Source of the DNA: Amoebidium appalachense
Taxonomy: Eukaryota > Ichthyosporea
Direction: 5' to 3'
DNA length: 64,000 nt
NCBI GenBank assembly: GCA_963693365.1
Contig: CAVNZM010000001.1
Span: 17,298,001 to 17,362,000 of the forward strand
Positions 21,023-34,262 of this stretch are shown here, in pieces (position 1 is the first letter of the stretch; each line of letters begins with the position of its first letter). The notes beneath the pieces are model-generated. The model was not told where the DNA came from. It searched no databases and was given only the letters and a program-made list of their open reading frames with translations. Made by a program: the position numbers and the translations under genes.

Positions 21023-23683
21023 ATGTTCAAATTCATATCCATATATATGGCCTTTTGGCCATCAACCATGTCAAAACTCTCTCTCCCTCCTAACCTCTCT
21101 AGGTCATCTGACCACTCTCCTATCCTTTTCCTACCTAAGATCTCCCTTGATCTGCTCCCCCCTCCCCCTCCCACCTTTCGCCTCCGTCTATCCCAGCTTA
21201 AGTCACAGTGGGGTAGAGTTGATGTATGTGTATGCTATGCTACGAAACACCCTATATATATGCGCCTATTAGAATCTGCACAAGCCAGGCCAGATTCACA
21301 TCTCGTACTAGATACATGCACTAACTTTATTGTTGATGATTTGATAGATCTCGGTGATTATGCTGGCGGTGGTAGGAAGGAATATCCCGATGCTCTCTTG
21401 TTACCAAACACCACTCCCGCTAGACTAGGTGAACCCCTGTCTCAAAAGGAAAGCTTGCGCCGGCTTGCTAGTATGAATCGATTTGGCCCCCCTGCTCGTA
21501 TTATTGGTGATACCACTGGAGACCCCCTCATAGACTCTGATAAGTATTTCTCGGAACTGTTTAAAGATAGGACCCCCGCTCAGAAACCTATTGTGTGGCC
21601 TGTAGACCCATCTATCCCCATAGAATCGATCCTCCCCTTTTTCAGTCCCGATGCCATATGGTCTGTGATATCTAGTTATAGCTCTAGTAAGTCTTGTGGA
21701 CCTGATGGACTCCCTGCTGGGTTTCTTAAAATCCTTGTTCCCTCCTACCCACAAAAGGAAAGTGATCGTGCTATTAAACCTGATCTTACTATCATGTTAA
21801 GCTCTCTCTTTTCTTGGTGTGTTAAATGTGGACATGTCCCGTCATCTTGGTTAGATACCTTAGTGATCCCCATAGTTAAGAAGGACTCTGAGGGCCCCAT
21901 ATCATCCTTTCGCCCCATTACACTAACCCAGGTTGTTCGTAGATTCTTTGAAGCTTGCTTACTTAGGTTATTTGCACATCACCCTAGGTTTCAATCTATT
22001 CTTCACATACACCCATGCCAATCCGCTTTTCGTAAAAACAATTCATGTTATGTTCAAATAATGGCACTGCACGATTCTATGCAAGTTGGTGCACAATATG
22101 TTGGCTTTATTGATTGGAAAACTGCTTACGATTCTGTCTCCCCTGGTCTCCTATGGGAAAAGCTTGCTGCACGGGGTGTACCACACTGCATTGGTGTTCT
22201 GTTAGAAGCACTCTTGTCTCAAACCTATGGTAGAGCTGTGGTTAATGGGCATCTTTCATATGGTTTTGCTCGTACTAGAGGTCTCTTGCAGGGTTCATTG
22301 CTTAGCCCCTTTTTGTTTAACCTATTTATAGATGATTTGGCTGTCAAGATTTACGCCGAAAACGATGACCCTATTAATAACTTTCCGCCTGCACTTCTCT
22401 ATGCTGATGATCTGTCCCTCCTTGCCCGTACCCCTAGACGCCTGCAAAGATTGTTCGATGTAGTGTCAGAGTGGTGCAAGGCAAACCTTATGATCCTTAA
22501 CATAGACAAATGTGGTGTTCTTGTACCTGATATAGCTAACAATTTACACACATTTACATTATCATCTAAACCTGTACCTATAGTTCCAGAATACAAATAT
22601 CTTGGTGTTCCGGTTGATTCTGTTGGTGTTATGTTTCCCCATATGGTCGAAAAGAGGGTAGAGTTGGCTCGTAAGCGGTTAGCTTTCTTCTCGGCTAATA
22701 TTTTTAAAGACACACCCCTCCATCCTTCTATTAGACTTACATTTATTCGCACTTTTGTCTTCCCGGCATGTGAATATGGTTTACCCCTTCTCGCCGCTTG
22801 GATCAAGAAAGAGAGAACTAGAGCGCTTAAACCCTTGGCAAATTTCCTTGAAGCAGAAGTTGCCTCCTTTCTATCTAACAACTGTTGTAAACCTGGGCCT
22901 GTAACGCTCTCGATATATGGTCTGGTCCCAATAGCTGCTAGAGTATCCTATCTCGCGCTGAAATTCAATAAGCACATAAGCCGCTTAAAGAAGTATTTGC
23001 CCTCCCACCCTCTCTTCTCTATCCGACCTGTCCCCTCCTCACCTCTCCCCTCTTTCCTCCCCTCTCTCTCCCCTTCTCCCCTGGGCACAAATACAAATAA
23101 ACCCCGCAATAGTGTGTGTGTGACTTTGGACTGCCACTTACTTATTAAACATGTACACAATCACAAGATAATCACGCAATATAACAAATGGAAAAAGATA
23201 CCACACGACACTAGACCCGATGAAAGCATACACCTTGAAAAACTAAGCCTTATGTCTCGTTTTATATATACTGACCGCCTCAACCATATTGCCAAATATG
23301 GCACTCGCAAGTGTATAACACCTAAATACATATTACCTTCCTGTAGAACTGGTCTTTCTCTAGCTGATGGTATTATTGATCAATTACCACGCTTTTACTG
23401 TACACGTGCTATACAGTGGAGATCTAATAAGTATAAGGTGGCATCATTTGCATGCCCAAACAACACACACACACACCAGTTTAACCGGTCATGTATCGCC
23501 AAATGTAGTTTGATAGACCACATAATACCGCAACACACACACGTCACATTCACAACAGACACCCAGAAAGATAGCCTACCTGTAAATTACAACATCCTTG
23601 ATTTTATACTAAACACGCGTAACTACGACCTGTTTATTAGATGTATTGATTGGCTTGAGAAACACATCACTACAAAATTATAG
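21023..23683 (+). CDS. LINE reverse transcriptase ORF (N-terminally truncated)
   Basis: An 886-aa open frame, uninterrupted. Residues ~20-35 (RSSDHSPILF) look like the last motif of an AP endonuclease. RT motifs appear in order: SSKSCGPDGLPAGFLK (~230), FRPITLTQVVRRFFE (~300), FIDWKTAYDSV (~365), RGLLQGSLLSPFLFNLFIDD (~420), and the catalytic ALLYADDLSLL (~460). The C-terminal part has a Pro/Ser-rich insertion (~680) and a degenerate Cys/His segment (FNRSCIAKCSLIDH). The first ATG is not meaningful because the 5' part is missing. The RT core is intact, so this is a recent insertion, but it lacks the endonuclease needed for autonomy. Confidence 0.9.
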   Translation: MFKFISIYMAFWPSTMSKLSLPPNLSRSSDHSPILFLPKISLDLLPPPPPTFRLRLSQLKSQWGRVDVCVCYATKHPIYMRLLESAQARPDSHLVLDTCTNFIVDDLIDLGDYAGGGRKEYPDALLLPNTTPARLGEPLSQKESLRRLASMNRFGPPARIIGDTTGDPLIDSDKYFSELFKDRTPAQKPIVWPVDPSIPIESILPFFSPDAIWSVISSYSSSKSCGPDGLPAGFLKILVPSYPQKESDRAIKPDLTIMLSSLFSWCVKCGHVPSSWLDTLVIPIVKKDSEGPISSFRPITLTQVVRRFFEACLLRLFAHHPRFQSILHIHPCQSAFRKNNSCYVQIMALHDSMQVGAQYVGFIDWKTAYDSVSPGLLWEKLAARGVPHCIGVLLEALLSQTYGRAVVNGHLSYGFARTRGLLQGSLLSPFLFNLFIDDLAVKIYAENDDPINNFPPALLYADDLSLLARTPRRLQRLFDVVSEWCKANLMILNIDKCGVLVPDIANNLHTFTLSSKPVPIVPEYKYLGVPVDSVGVMFPHMVEKRVELARKRLAFFSANIFKDTPLHPSIRLTFIRTFVFPACEYGLPLLAAWIKKERTRALKPLANFLEAEVASFLSNNCCKPGPVTLSIYGLVPIAARVSYLALKFNKHISRLKKYLPSHPLFSIRPVPSSPLPSFLPSLSPSPLGTNTNKPRNSVCVTLDCHLLIKHVHNHKIITQYNKWKKIPHDTRPDESIHLEKLSLMSRFIYTDRLNHIAKYGTRKCITPKYILPSCRTGLSLADGIIDQLPRFYCTRAIQWRSNKYKVASFACPNNTHTHQFNRSCIAKCSLIDHIIPQHTHVTFTTDTQKDSLPVNYNILDFILNTRNYDLFIRCIDWLEKHITTKL

Positions 23684-23692
23684 CGCACGCGC

Positions 23693-23703
23693 ACACACAC
23701 ACA

Positions 23704-23757
<54 letters not shown>
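23693..23757 (+). repeat. (CA)n tract at LINE 3' end
   Basis: CA repeats begin a few bases after the LINE stop codon and precede the A-tail, so they are probably part of this copy's 3' UTR. Confidence 0.85.
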
Positions 23758-23758
<1 letters not shown>

Positions 23759-23790
23759 CCAGCTGATACCGAGTGTCCCGAGGGGAGCCC

Positions 23791-23793
<3 letters not shown>

Positions 23794-23851
<58 letters not shown>
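23794..23851 (+). repeat. Poly-A tail of the LINE
   Basis: About 57 consecutive A residues after GGGGAGCCCCTTT. The length suggests little decay since insertion. Confidence 0.85.
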
Positions 23852-23852
<1 letters not shown>

Positions 23853-24737
23853 GGGGAACCCCAACTAATTGATTTCTCCTTGTAGTCTTTATGGTGTCTC
23901 GCAGAGAAAGTAAACCCTGATATATAGTCACCACCCGACATCTATGTACGTGATCATGATATACCGCTGAGGGGATATTCCGAGCAAAACCCCCCCCCCC
24001 ATACCTGAGACTGGTTCTCTTTGCCTCGAGTAAACAGCGTAAACCCCCATATCCATATCCATATCATTTTTCATATTGTAGCACACACAACTCGGCTTTC
24101 GCACAACTCGGTTTTCGCACCAGCCCATTTCTCATGAGCGCATCATCTTTTCCCATTTTCCACACACGACCACAGTAATCGGCAAGTTTTGGTCCTGATA
24201 CTTTGTGCGTATAAGCAAAGCACGAGAAACGCCACCCCCGTGTGCTGCTAATCCCGCATAATGGGTGCCGGCCAGACACTAAGCCCAGCACACGTTTGCC
24301 GGAGGGTGTGAGTCTCGGACTTTGCTTGTGCCCACACGGTGGTTAAGGCGAAGATCACTACCTGTAGAGTCGTGTGTTTTCCTTCAGTCTGAACAGCCGT
24401 CGTTTGCGCAAATTACGTGTATATACCCAATCACGATATATATTAACATGTACATCCGGAAGATCTATGTCTGCTTCTCGCTCTTGCTCGCCTCTGCTTC
24501 CATGTTTTGCTTTTATGTTTTGTACCCACGTGAGGTCATCCTCAGAGGCACTGCAGCCCGCCCACGTGTGGTTAGGGGATGGCTTGGAGGTTTACCTGTC
24601 CCTGACATATACACTGTGACGCCCCCCCTACCCCTACAGTAGTATGCATCCACATGCTTATATGTTTGCACCCACGTACTAGCCTTATCCATGTGTGAGG
24701 ACACACACTATCCTTCTCTTGTGCGCTTAAGGTGTAA

Positions 24738-24762
24738 CATGTGACGTAGATATACATCGAGT
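24738..24762 (+). repeat. 25-bp direct repeat, right copy
   Basis: Exact repeat of 20,984-21,008. The bases on either side differ, so the match is exactly 25 bp. A further shared 12-mer, GTTCAAATTCAT, occurs to the right of both copies. Confidence 0.8.
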
Positions 24763-25815
24763 CACCCCAGACACGGAAGCCCCCCAGATCACTAAACATC
24801 ACGATGGAAATGGGGCTTCCGGGACCTGGCGTCCTCAGTCTTTTCCTTGTCCAAAACATATTTCTTGTCAATTGCAACGAAAGCTGTGACCATCCGACTT
24901 TCATCCGTGTTCAAATTCATGTTCCCATCACATTTCGAGGCCCGGGTACCATATCAGGAGCGGGCAATTTTTGAATTCTCCCTCCCCGGCCCCGCCGGGG
25001 AAAATTTGAGGTTTTTGGACCTCAAAGAAGTCAAATCCTGCAAAATCCACTACCGGGAGGCCAAAAAGGGTGATTTTACAAAAAAGGAGGGACATACATG
25101 AAAAAGAGAAAATGGGCGAGTTCAGTGGGCTGCCGATAAGTATATTTCGTGCTGGGCCGGTATACATGCTGCCGTGGTTGTTGCTGTAGACGGCAGTATG
25201 GCATCGCATGTGTCACGTGACCTGCACGTGAATGCGACCATGTGCAGGCACTGAGTCTAGGGGGATTTGTATGTGTGTTTTGGAGCACCGACAAGGCAGA
25301 GCCAGGGTGAGGGATGTGTAAACATGGAGTTTAGGGAGATCGTGCTGCTATTGTAACATGTGCACAAAACAGCCACGTGCACCGGCACACTCCGGTGTAC
25401 AGAACAATAATATGCACATGCGTCACTGTAATATCATGTATGCGCATGCCGCACAAGGTTTAGGAGACCACCACAGTATATACTATTTTCTTTTGGTTGA
25501 TATCCATGTAGGAATGGTGTGTTGCAGTTGTCATGATCAGCCTGAGGCAGGCACGTGCACTCACTGAATCACTAGAACTCATGAATAAAAAATACATTCG
25601 CTAAAAACGGCAAGGTAAATTTGGGGCCAAGCTATTATTTCCCCCTTTTAAACGTTTTTTTAGCTCCAAGAACTTCGACGCCAAAATTTCTATATTTGGC
25701 CATCGTATATGATAATGAACACGTGTACTTAAATTAAAGTAGTTATATAAATATGAGCGGCCCGTTACAAATACAGTGACGAAAAACAGTGACCCACGAG
25801 CAGTTTTTCTTTCTA

Positions 25816-25816
<1 letters not shown>

Positions 25817-25863
<47 letters not shown>

Positions 25864-25926
25864 ACACACACACACCAGACACACACACCACCACCACGGT
25901 GACCACCACCACCACCACCACCACCA
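25817..25926. repeat. (C)n-(CA)n-(CCA)n composite
   Basis: A C run of about 32, then CA repeats, then imperfect CAC/CCA triplets. Confidence 0.9.
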
Positions 25927-27055
25927 CTCACCCCTTAAAAAAACCACACACATACGTGCACGTGTACACACACACACAGAACACCACCTCCACTGGACCC
26001 CATTTCCTCGTTGTTTTCTTAAGCCTTCAGACCAGTCCTGCACACTGGAGTTAAACAATTGAATTCACCTAGGCTGACATGCATCCACCCCCGCCTTCCA
26101 CTCTCCCCTCCCCCCCACCCCCCTCCCCCCACCCCCCCCCACCCCCACCCCCTCCCCCTCGATGAAGAAGGGCCCCCGTAAGCCTTGGGGGGGGGGGGAG
26201 GGGGGGAGGGGAGGGGAAGGGGGGAGCTCTTGAGCCTCCGGGTAGGGAAGTGGGGTCCGGGGATCCGGAGAGGAGGGGGGGGGGGGGGGGAAGGGGCATA
26301 TAATATTGGGCCTAGATATCATAGTATGGGGCCCCGGGGGAGGGAGAGGTGGGGGGGGGGGAGGGGGGAGGATCCACGGGAAAGACCTTTAGGTGCATGT
26401 TCTTATTTATACCCCCTTCGAATCATCCCCCCTCTCCCCCCCTCCCCCCCCCTGAGTGCAGGCCGTGACGTAGCTACGATAACCCTGCAGAAGGCAACAA
26501 AAATGTATTAATTACTAGCACTATACATGTGTTCATAGTGCAGCTTGCACCACGTATGATCTCAGCAACTTTAAAGTAGTCACAAAGTTTAGTTATTTTC
26601 ATTATTTTCATTGCTCTGAACTCTATTACTCTGAAATGATCACCGTGCATGTGCCGCAAGATAACAACCCTATATGTGTGCAGCTGCTGCCTGCAGGTTA
26701 GACTCGCTGAAAAGACAATTGTCAGTGTGCATCCGACGCTTGCAGCTGCAGCTAGCCTCTGCAACATTAATACTTGCCAAGTGAATGCTCTTACACTTGA
26801 TCATCATTCACTCAAAAAACCGAGGACCGACAGATTAAATATTAATGTCGATCCGAATGATCAGCAAGTGTCTATGCGTACTACTATATATACACACACG
26901 TAAAATGCGAAGCTATCAGTTACAAGGCACACCTGCTGCACTGGCACACATACACATACACACCGGCAGATCGATGCTGTCAAAATTTACTTTCATGTAC
27001 TTCGTAGGTCCGACACAGGTGCACATGAACACGTACATATGTACAAGCCGCGCAC

Positions 27056-27180
27056 ACACCACACCACACATACACACACACACACACACACTCACACACA
27101 CACACGCACACACGCACACACGCACACACGCACACACGCACGCACGCACGCACACACACACACACACGCACGCACGCGCG

Positions 27181-27236
<56 letters not shown>

Positions 27237-27258
27237 GACACACACACACACACACACA
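27056..27258. repeat. CA/CGCA-rich microsatellite, about 200 bp
   Basis: CA repeats with interspersed CGCA and a central GCGCGCGCGC block at 27,177-27,188. Alternating purine-pyrimidine throughout. Confidence 0.9.
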
Positions 27259-27562
27259 TCACTGGGTGCGCTCGCTGGGGATTAGTTTTTTGGCACGCTG
27301 TTGACTTTATCGTGTGTTTATTATTTGCTATTTATTGGCCAGCGGCCAACATTTAAAAATATACTATATACCTAAAAATAGATACTGACTACGGCCAGCA
27401 GACATTATACACCTTCCAGGACACATTAACACCAATAGTCTAACACACCATACTCTCGATCACAAAGAATTCCTAACAAACAGAGAAAAGTGCAAAGGCT
27501 CTGTACTATTACTCAGATTCTAAATTTTAATTCTTTACAGTAAACTTCGGAATGAAAGCTAG

Positions 27563-27563
<1 letters not shown>

Positions 27564-27616
<53 letters not shown>
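27564..27616. repeat. C homopolymer of about 52 bp
   Basis: Uninterrupted C run about 80 bp beyond the stop codon of the transposase-exonuclease gene (minus sense). Confidence 0.95.
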
Positions 27617-27619
<3 letters not shown>

Positions 27620-27698
27620 CATGACTGTACGAAGAACAGGTATAACTTGAAGCACTACAACACATATGAGATCCGTTACATTGGTGTACATTCCAATA

Positions 27699-29369
27699 TT
27701 AGACACTAGTTTGGCTACTCTGACTACTCTGAGATCCTGATTGGCTGCCTGCAGACTTGCGGCCACGATTACTTTGCTTTCGATCGTGCCATTGCAGCTG
27801 CGTCTCTCCAGCAGGTGGCAACGCCAGGCCCAGCACAGCAGATGCACGAGAAGGGGGTGGGAACTGCCCACCAGCCGAGGGCTGGCCCACATGGCCCAAG
27901 TAAGGATGGGGACCGTGCTGCGGCAGTAGCCCAGGCATGGGGAAGGCAGGGCCGGGCTGAGGCGGCATGATGCCCCACGGTGGGGGCCAGCCATGTGGGT
28001 GGTGCGGGCCTGGATGGGGTGCAGGGGGCATGTGCGGCACATGGCCCTGCTGCATGTCAAGCGCGGGTGCTGGTGGCATGGCATCCTGATTGGCTGCAAC
28101 CCAACGTGGGCAGCTCTTGGCCCGATTGGAGCCGGGGCAGCCCTTGCCCTGGCGGCCACACGTCTTGCAGGTCTTGGGGGCTCTCTGGGGTGGCTGCATA
28201 GGAGGGGGCACCGGCAAATCCATCTGCAGGGGCCCCTCAGGGCCAATGTTGCGATGCTTTTTGCCCACTAGCATGGGCAAGGGCCGCTCACGCTGCGCCC
28301 CTGCATCGACACCGTCTGGAACAGGGAGGGGTGGCAAGGGGGCAGGCCGTATGGTTGCTGGCACAGCGTCTGCCCTCTCCTCGCGCATACGCTTGCGGTG
28401 ATCTGCCAGGCCCTCGTGTGTGGAGCGCTGTGCATGTGCCGTCTGCCAGGTCTTCCACTTGTCGAAATGCTTCTTGATGTAGGCCGCATCCTTCATGTAG
28501 ATTCCCCCAGCCACAGAGGCAGCCTTGTTGAAGTCTTGGGCCAAAGCCTCGAACAGCTGGCCGTTGGGCTTTGCATGTGCCTTGTAGGTGCCCAGGAGCA
28601 GCGTGCTGAATAGCTTGCGCTCCTGAGGGGTAAGCACCGGAAGGAAGGGGATGGCCACATGTTGCTTCTGCGCCAGGAACTTGTAGTCGCCCCTCAGTGC
28701 AGGGTCCGGCTGTGGTGCACCACGCGCCACCTGGTTGCCCCCCCCCATGGCAGCACCGTCACCCTCCTCGACCTCACAGTCCTCTGGCCCGCCCATCACG
28801 CCATTGGCTGCAGGCTCGATGTTATCAGACGGAGGTGGGGGTGCGGGCACCGCAACTGGCTCCTGCGCCGGGGCATTGGCCACACAGGAGAGCGGGGCAA
28901 AGTTGAAGTACTCCTCCGGTAGCTTGTAGCAGCCTACGGGTACCCACTGGGGGTCGAGGTGATGGCCGTACAGCATCAGCGCCAGTGCCTCCATGTCGTC
29001 AACAATCCAGGGGCTGTAGTGGGGGGGCCCCGATGCCTGGCCCAGGCGGTTGCGGTAGTGTGCACGCAGGTTGTGGCGGTGGCGCCTATTGGACATGGTG
29101 GCGTCCAGCAGGCGCAGCGACATGCGTGTGGCCCCAAAGTGGGTGGCCAGGGGGTTGTGCACTGCCCCCTCCACCTCGTTGGTGCCCCGGATGCAGCGGT
29201 AGCGCATGAGCCCATCTGCGTCGGCAGTGGTCTCGTAGTAGAGGGGCAGGCCGGGGGGGTCCGACAGACAGCCATTTTGGGCGTGTTCGAGCAGCGACTG
29301 TGGGGGCACAAGCAAACATCAGAGAGATGGGTGGGTGGTGGTGGTGGTAGTGTGTGTGTATGTGTGTGT

Positions 29370-29430
<61 letters not shown>

Positions 29431-29502
29431 TGGGGTTGCTAAGGAAAAAAACGAGCAGGGAAAGGCAAAAAACAACTGGCTAGGCAGCAAGGGCCGTGCG
29501 GG

Positions 29503-29578
<76 letters not shown>

Positions 29579-31240
29579 ATGTTTGGGGGGGGGAGGGGGG
29601 GGGGGGGGGGGAGGCTAGGGTGTGCGTGTGTGTGCAGATGAACCAAGGATGACAAATAAGCGAAGAATCTTTTCTGTGGTGGTGGAGTTGTTGGGCGCCT
29701 GCAGGGGGAGGGGGGGGGGGGGGGGGGATGTTGCCTCGAGTCTTTCAAAGCCATCCTTCTTGAACAGAGGCTTGCCATCCGGTCCGGGCGGCACATCCTT
29801 GTAGGTGTTTTTGAACTCCACCAGCCGCGAGACCAGCGTGTATGGGTCGGGAATAACCCGCCGGATGCGCTCCATGAAGTAGCTCAGGTCGCCGCCCTTG
29901 AGCTCGGTTTCAATGTCGATGCCCTTCTGCTCCAGCACCCCCTGTGAGGCAGGATGCCAATATTAATTTACTACGCACACTGCAATTTGGGTTTGGTAGA
30001 CTTTGATACCTGCCGTTATTGTAGGACCCCTCCCCTCCACCCCCCCCATCTTCTCCCCCAACACAAGTAAAAAATGCATGTGGCTATTTCCCCCCACAAC
30101 CCTACATTATTTCTCTCTAGGCATATGAATAACCCCCACTCTCCTCCCCCCTCCCCCCCCCCCCCCCCCCCCCCCCCCCCCTTGCCCCCCCCTCTCTCTG
30201 AGGCTCAGGCTCTCTCTCTTCCCTCAGAAGTTTTGTCGAAGGTGTGCATGGTTGTGGGTGGAATGGTGAGTGTGTGCTAACGAGTGTATGTGTGTGTGCG
30301 CGTCAGTCACGCATGTTGTTGTTGCCGTTTTTTTTATTTTTATTTTTTATTTTTTATTTTGGGGGGGGGGGGGGGGGGGGGGAGGGGGAGCACCTTCACA
30401 TGTCCGTAATCCTCTTCATTCCACACAAATATTGCCTCGCTGAGTGCGCGTGCGTACTCAGCCCTGCGGGGGTGTGACTTGTACGTGCCGTCCGCCGTGT
30501 TTGCAATGGAGTGGAAGGCGTCATTCAGCACAGTCTGCCACACCACCTCCCCAGGCGGTGCCTGGCCCAACATGCCCTCTCTGGGAGCTGCCTCGGGTCC
30601 CCCTGGGGCTGCCTCAAGGCCCCCCGGGGCTGCCTGGGGGTCCTGGGGGGGTGCCTGTGGGCCGGCAAGGGGTTGCTGCTGCTCGGCAGGGGGAGGACTG
30701 GCAGGGGGAGGGGCTGGGTCAGGGAGCACCGGCACCTCGGCACCTGGGTCCGGTGGGGGCTGAATGGGCCGTAGCCACTGCAGGTGCACCATCAGCTCAA
30801 AGGGCGGCGGGCCCAGCTCTCCCAGGGTCTTGCCCTTGTCGGGGCCAAAGGGCACCTGCATGGCCGGCGACAGCACCTGATCCACCCGCACCACTGCATG
30901 CTTCTTGCCCACCTTCATGCCCCCCCAGCGCTCCGGCTGCACAGCCAGCACCACCCCGGTGGCTGCTGCAGCATGTGGGCCCCGCCGGGGCACAATCTCA
31001 ACCCCTTCACCGAGTGCCTTTGCATGAAGCCGCGCTGCATGTCATAGAGGGAAGCAAAAAACTCAGCCAAAAAGCCACAGCACCAACGTTTTTCTCTTCG
31101 CTCCACAAAAATCAAATGCATATTCCTTAGCAACCCCCTTCCCCCCCCCCCCCCCCCCCCCCCCCCTTCTCCCTCCCCCCCCCCCCCCCCTCTCCCAGTG
31201 CCCAGCTTGTGTGGCACTTGCACGTGTTAACAGTGCTATA

Positions 31241-31271
<31 letters not shown>

Positions 31272-32890
31272 CCACCACCACCACCACCAATCACCCCCTC
31301 CTTTGATAGCCACCCGACACCCAGCATAACACAACTGGAACACTGGCCCATGTGGTCAGCCACCCCCCCCCCCCCCCCCCCCCCCCCCCTCCCCCCCCCC
31401 TCCCCCTCCCCTCTCCCTCTGGGGGGCCCACAATCTTTCTATATCTGGCATAAGCACATAAGCACTGGGGCAAAAAGCAGGTGGGATACACACCTGACAG
31501 GTTTGGCCTATCGACCACGGCCGAGTAGACCTGCAGGGACGCATATGCATCAAGGGCAGCGTAGGTGGCCTGCACCTCTGATAGCGGCTCGTGCCAGTTG
31601 GAGCATCGAACAAGTGCCGGCTTGGGCAGCTTCTTGCCTATGACCTGGGCAGTGATGTCGGCCAAGCCCCGGGCCGCAGAGGTGATAGCTGCACGGGCAT
31701 AGCAGAACCGGCCCAGCTCCAGATAGCTGGCCACAGGGGTGCCGTAGTCCTTGTTGAGGTGGGCCGAGTCCGTGCCGATCTGCTTGCCCACCTTGATGAT
31801 GCTGGGGTCCCTAAGCAGCGCAATCAGCTCGTCCACCAGCCGCGCGGGCGGGCTGTGGTTGGGGCCCATGCGTGCCAAGTGGAAGATGTACACGGCCCGT
31901 GCGGTGGCAATCTGCAGCGTGCAAACCTTGGACCGCGCCTGGCCCACCCGATAGACCCACTCGCAGTCCAGCCCCACCACGCGGTGCTGCTGCCCCTCCA
32001 GGTCGGCACGAATGGCCGCTGTAGCCACCACCGCCCCCTGGCAGTCGGTGTACACCGGCTTAGGGTAGTTGGCCGGCAGCTCCAGCCCAGGCAGACCGTC
32101 CGTCACGCTTACCAGCGCAGCCTCGTTCAGACGGACGGGGCATTTTGGCCGGGCTAGGGTTGGAAACATGCGCTCAACAAACGCCCGGTCTTGGCAGCAC
32201 CGATCTGTGTAGAAGAAGGCCGGGCCCTTGCTGTTGAGCGCCGCCGTGGTGGCAGAGATGCGCTGGATCACGGGCTCAATCTCCTGGTGGCTGCAGTCCC
32301 GTGTAAATACCTGCGCCCGGATCTCTGGGGTGCCGCACTGTGTGAGAGGGCATCTCCGAGCAGCCATGCATGTTCTAGCTTCCCTTACCACATGGCCCTT
32401 CACGAGACTTCAGTGCCCACACAATCCTTTCCCCCCTCCCTCCCCCCAAACCCATGTGCCCACATACTTTCCCCTCCCTCTCCCCCAAAACCCTTCCCCC
32501 TCCTTCCCCCCAAACCCATGTGCCCACATACTTTCCCCAGGCCTCCCTTTCCCCCAAAATCTTCCCCCCCCCTCCCCCCTAAACCCATGTACCTACAATC
32601 CTTCCCCCTTCCTCCCCCTAAACCCTTGTGATCACAATCCTTTCCCCCTCTCTGCCTTCCCCCCAAACCCATGTGCCCACGATCCTTCCCCACTCCCCCT
32701 CCCCCCAAACCATGGGACAGCCCTCCATATGGCACCTACTGTCCCCCCCCCCCCCCCCCCACCCCACCCCGGGCCTCTTGCCCTCTCTACCTTCAACCCC
32801 GACGGTGGTGTCTCTCCCCCCCCCCCCCCCCCCCCCCCCTGCATCCCTTGCAATCACTGGCCCCTACTCCCATTCTGCTTGGCAGAAGCT

Positions 32891-32967
<77 letters not shown>

Positions 32968-33206
32968 ATTCCCCGCCAAAAGAAAGCTCCACCCCAGCCC
33001 ACCCCAATCTCTACCCAGCAAAAACACATACACACATATCTGGAGCTTCCTAGTTTTTGCTCGACAGGGCAAGAATTGTCCCCAAAACCCACATACTACA
33101 AACCTCTACTCACAGTGTGCCACCTCATTAAATGTGGAGCCTAAGAGATTTAAAGGCCCTAGAGGGGGGGAGGGGGGGGAGGGGGGGGGGAGGGGGGGGG
33201 GCGTGT

Positions 33207-33237
<31 letters not shown>

Positions 33238-33673
33238 GGGGGGGTGGGCGTGTGTGGGGGGGGGGGAGGGGGGAAGGGGGCCTGGGGGAGAGTGGGGGGA
33301 GGGGGGAGAAGAGGAGGGACCACACACCGCCAAGCTCGTTTACACAAGTCCATAGGCCTCGGTACAGAGGCTCCCCATTGATGCCGGTGAGCTTCCCAAT
33401 TTGGAAGGTGTGGTCGGCCTTGAGCACGTTGTTTACGGGTTCGAGCTGCGTGTCCAGGCTCTGGTACTTTGCCGTGCGGTCGCTGAACTCAGTATACACG
33501 GCACTCAGGTATTTGCCTGAACCCCAAGTACTGTTAGAACTCCACCACCCTCCCATCAGGACCATCCCCCCCATTCCCTCTAGTCCCTCGTGTTCATCTC
33601 ACCTCTCTGTATTTTCGTAAGTCTGTATGGCTTTTCCCATCTCAAAAACGCTACACACCCATCTCCGGCCGTT

Positions 33674-33722
<49 letters not shown>

Positions 33723-33908
33723 CCCCGCCCCTCCCGGCGCGCGCAAACCCTCCAAGTCATTGCACCAACTTTCACCTTCTTTCCCCTTTGTGCCCCATCT
33801 GCAGTTTGTCCCCTGCACGTCCGTTTGCCCTTCCCCCCACACCCTCCTGCCACTACTATAATAACCATTAAGTACCGCCACCAAGATCCAGTCTACCACC
33901 ATGTGCCC

Positions 33909-33973
<65 letters not shown>

Positions 33974-34231
33974 CTCTCCACCTCCTTTCCCCCAACACAC
34001 ACAGACACACATGCGCACACCCACCATCTAATTTCAGGCATAACAGTTCTCCACGATTTCCCAAGCACACTCACTGGTACATGGACCGTTATGCTTTCAC
34101 CCCTCTGATGATCCCTCTGCCCTCCCCCCCCCCCCCCCCCCACCACCACCACCACCACCACCACCACCATGACTGATTGCCACCACCACCACCTAATCCA
34201 TCACCATGTCCCCCCTCCCCCTCCCCCCCCC

Positions 34232-34262
<31 letters not shown>

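Larger units (their letters stand above)
21009..23851 (+). mobile_element. 5'-truncated non-LTR retrotransposon (LINE) with poly-A tail
   Basis: The element starts inside what looks like the end of an APE-type endonuclease domain (SRSSDHSPILF), contains a full reverse transcriptase ORF, and ends with a (CA)n tract followed by about 57 A. 5' truncation and an A-tail are typical of target-primed reverse transcription. A second, decayed relative is at 56,347-58,832, sharing the RT and a similar C-terminal Cys/His region. Confidence 0.85.
23852..27540. other. Intergenic DNA with microsatellites, no gene seen
   Basis: Contains the right copy of the 25-bp repeat (24,738-24,762), a (C)n-(CA)n composite with CCA repeats (25,817-25,926), a G/C-tract block (26,090-26,455) and a CA/CG-rich repeat (27,056-27,258). 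Short open frames are shadows of these repeats. Confidence 0.5.

Noticed and set aside
27120-27260. Possible CRISPR-like or satellite array
   Set aside because: The units are simple CA/CGCA dinucleotide repeats with no spacers, in a eukaryotic context.
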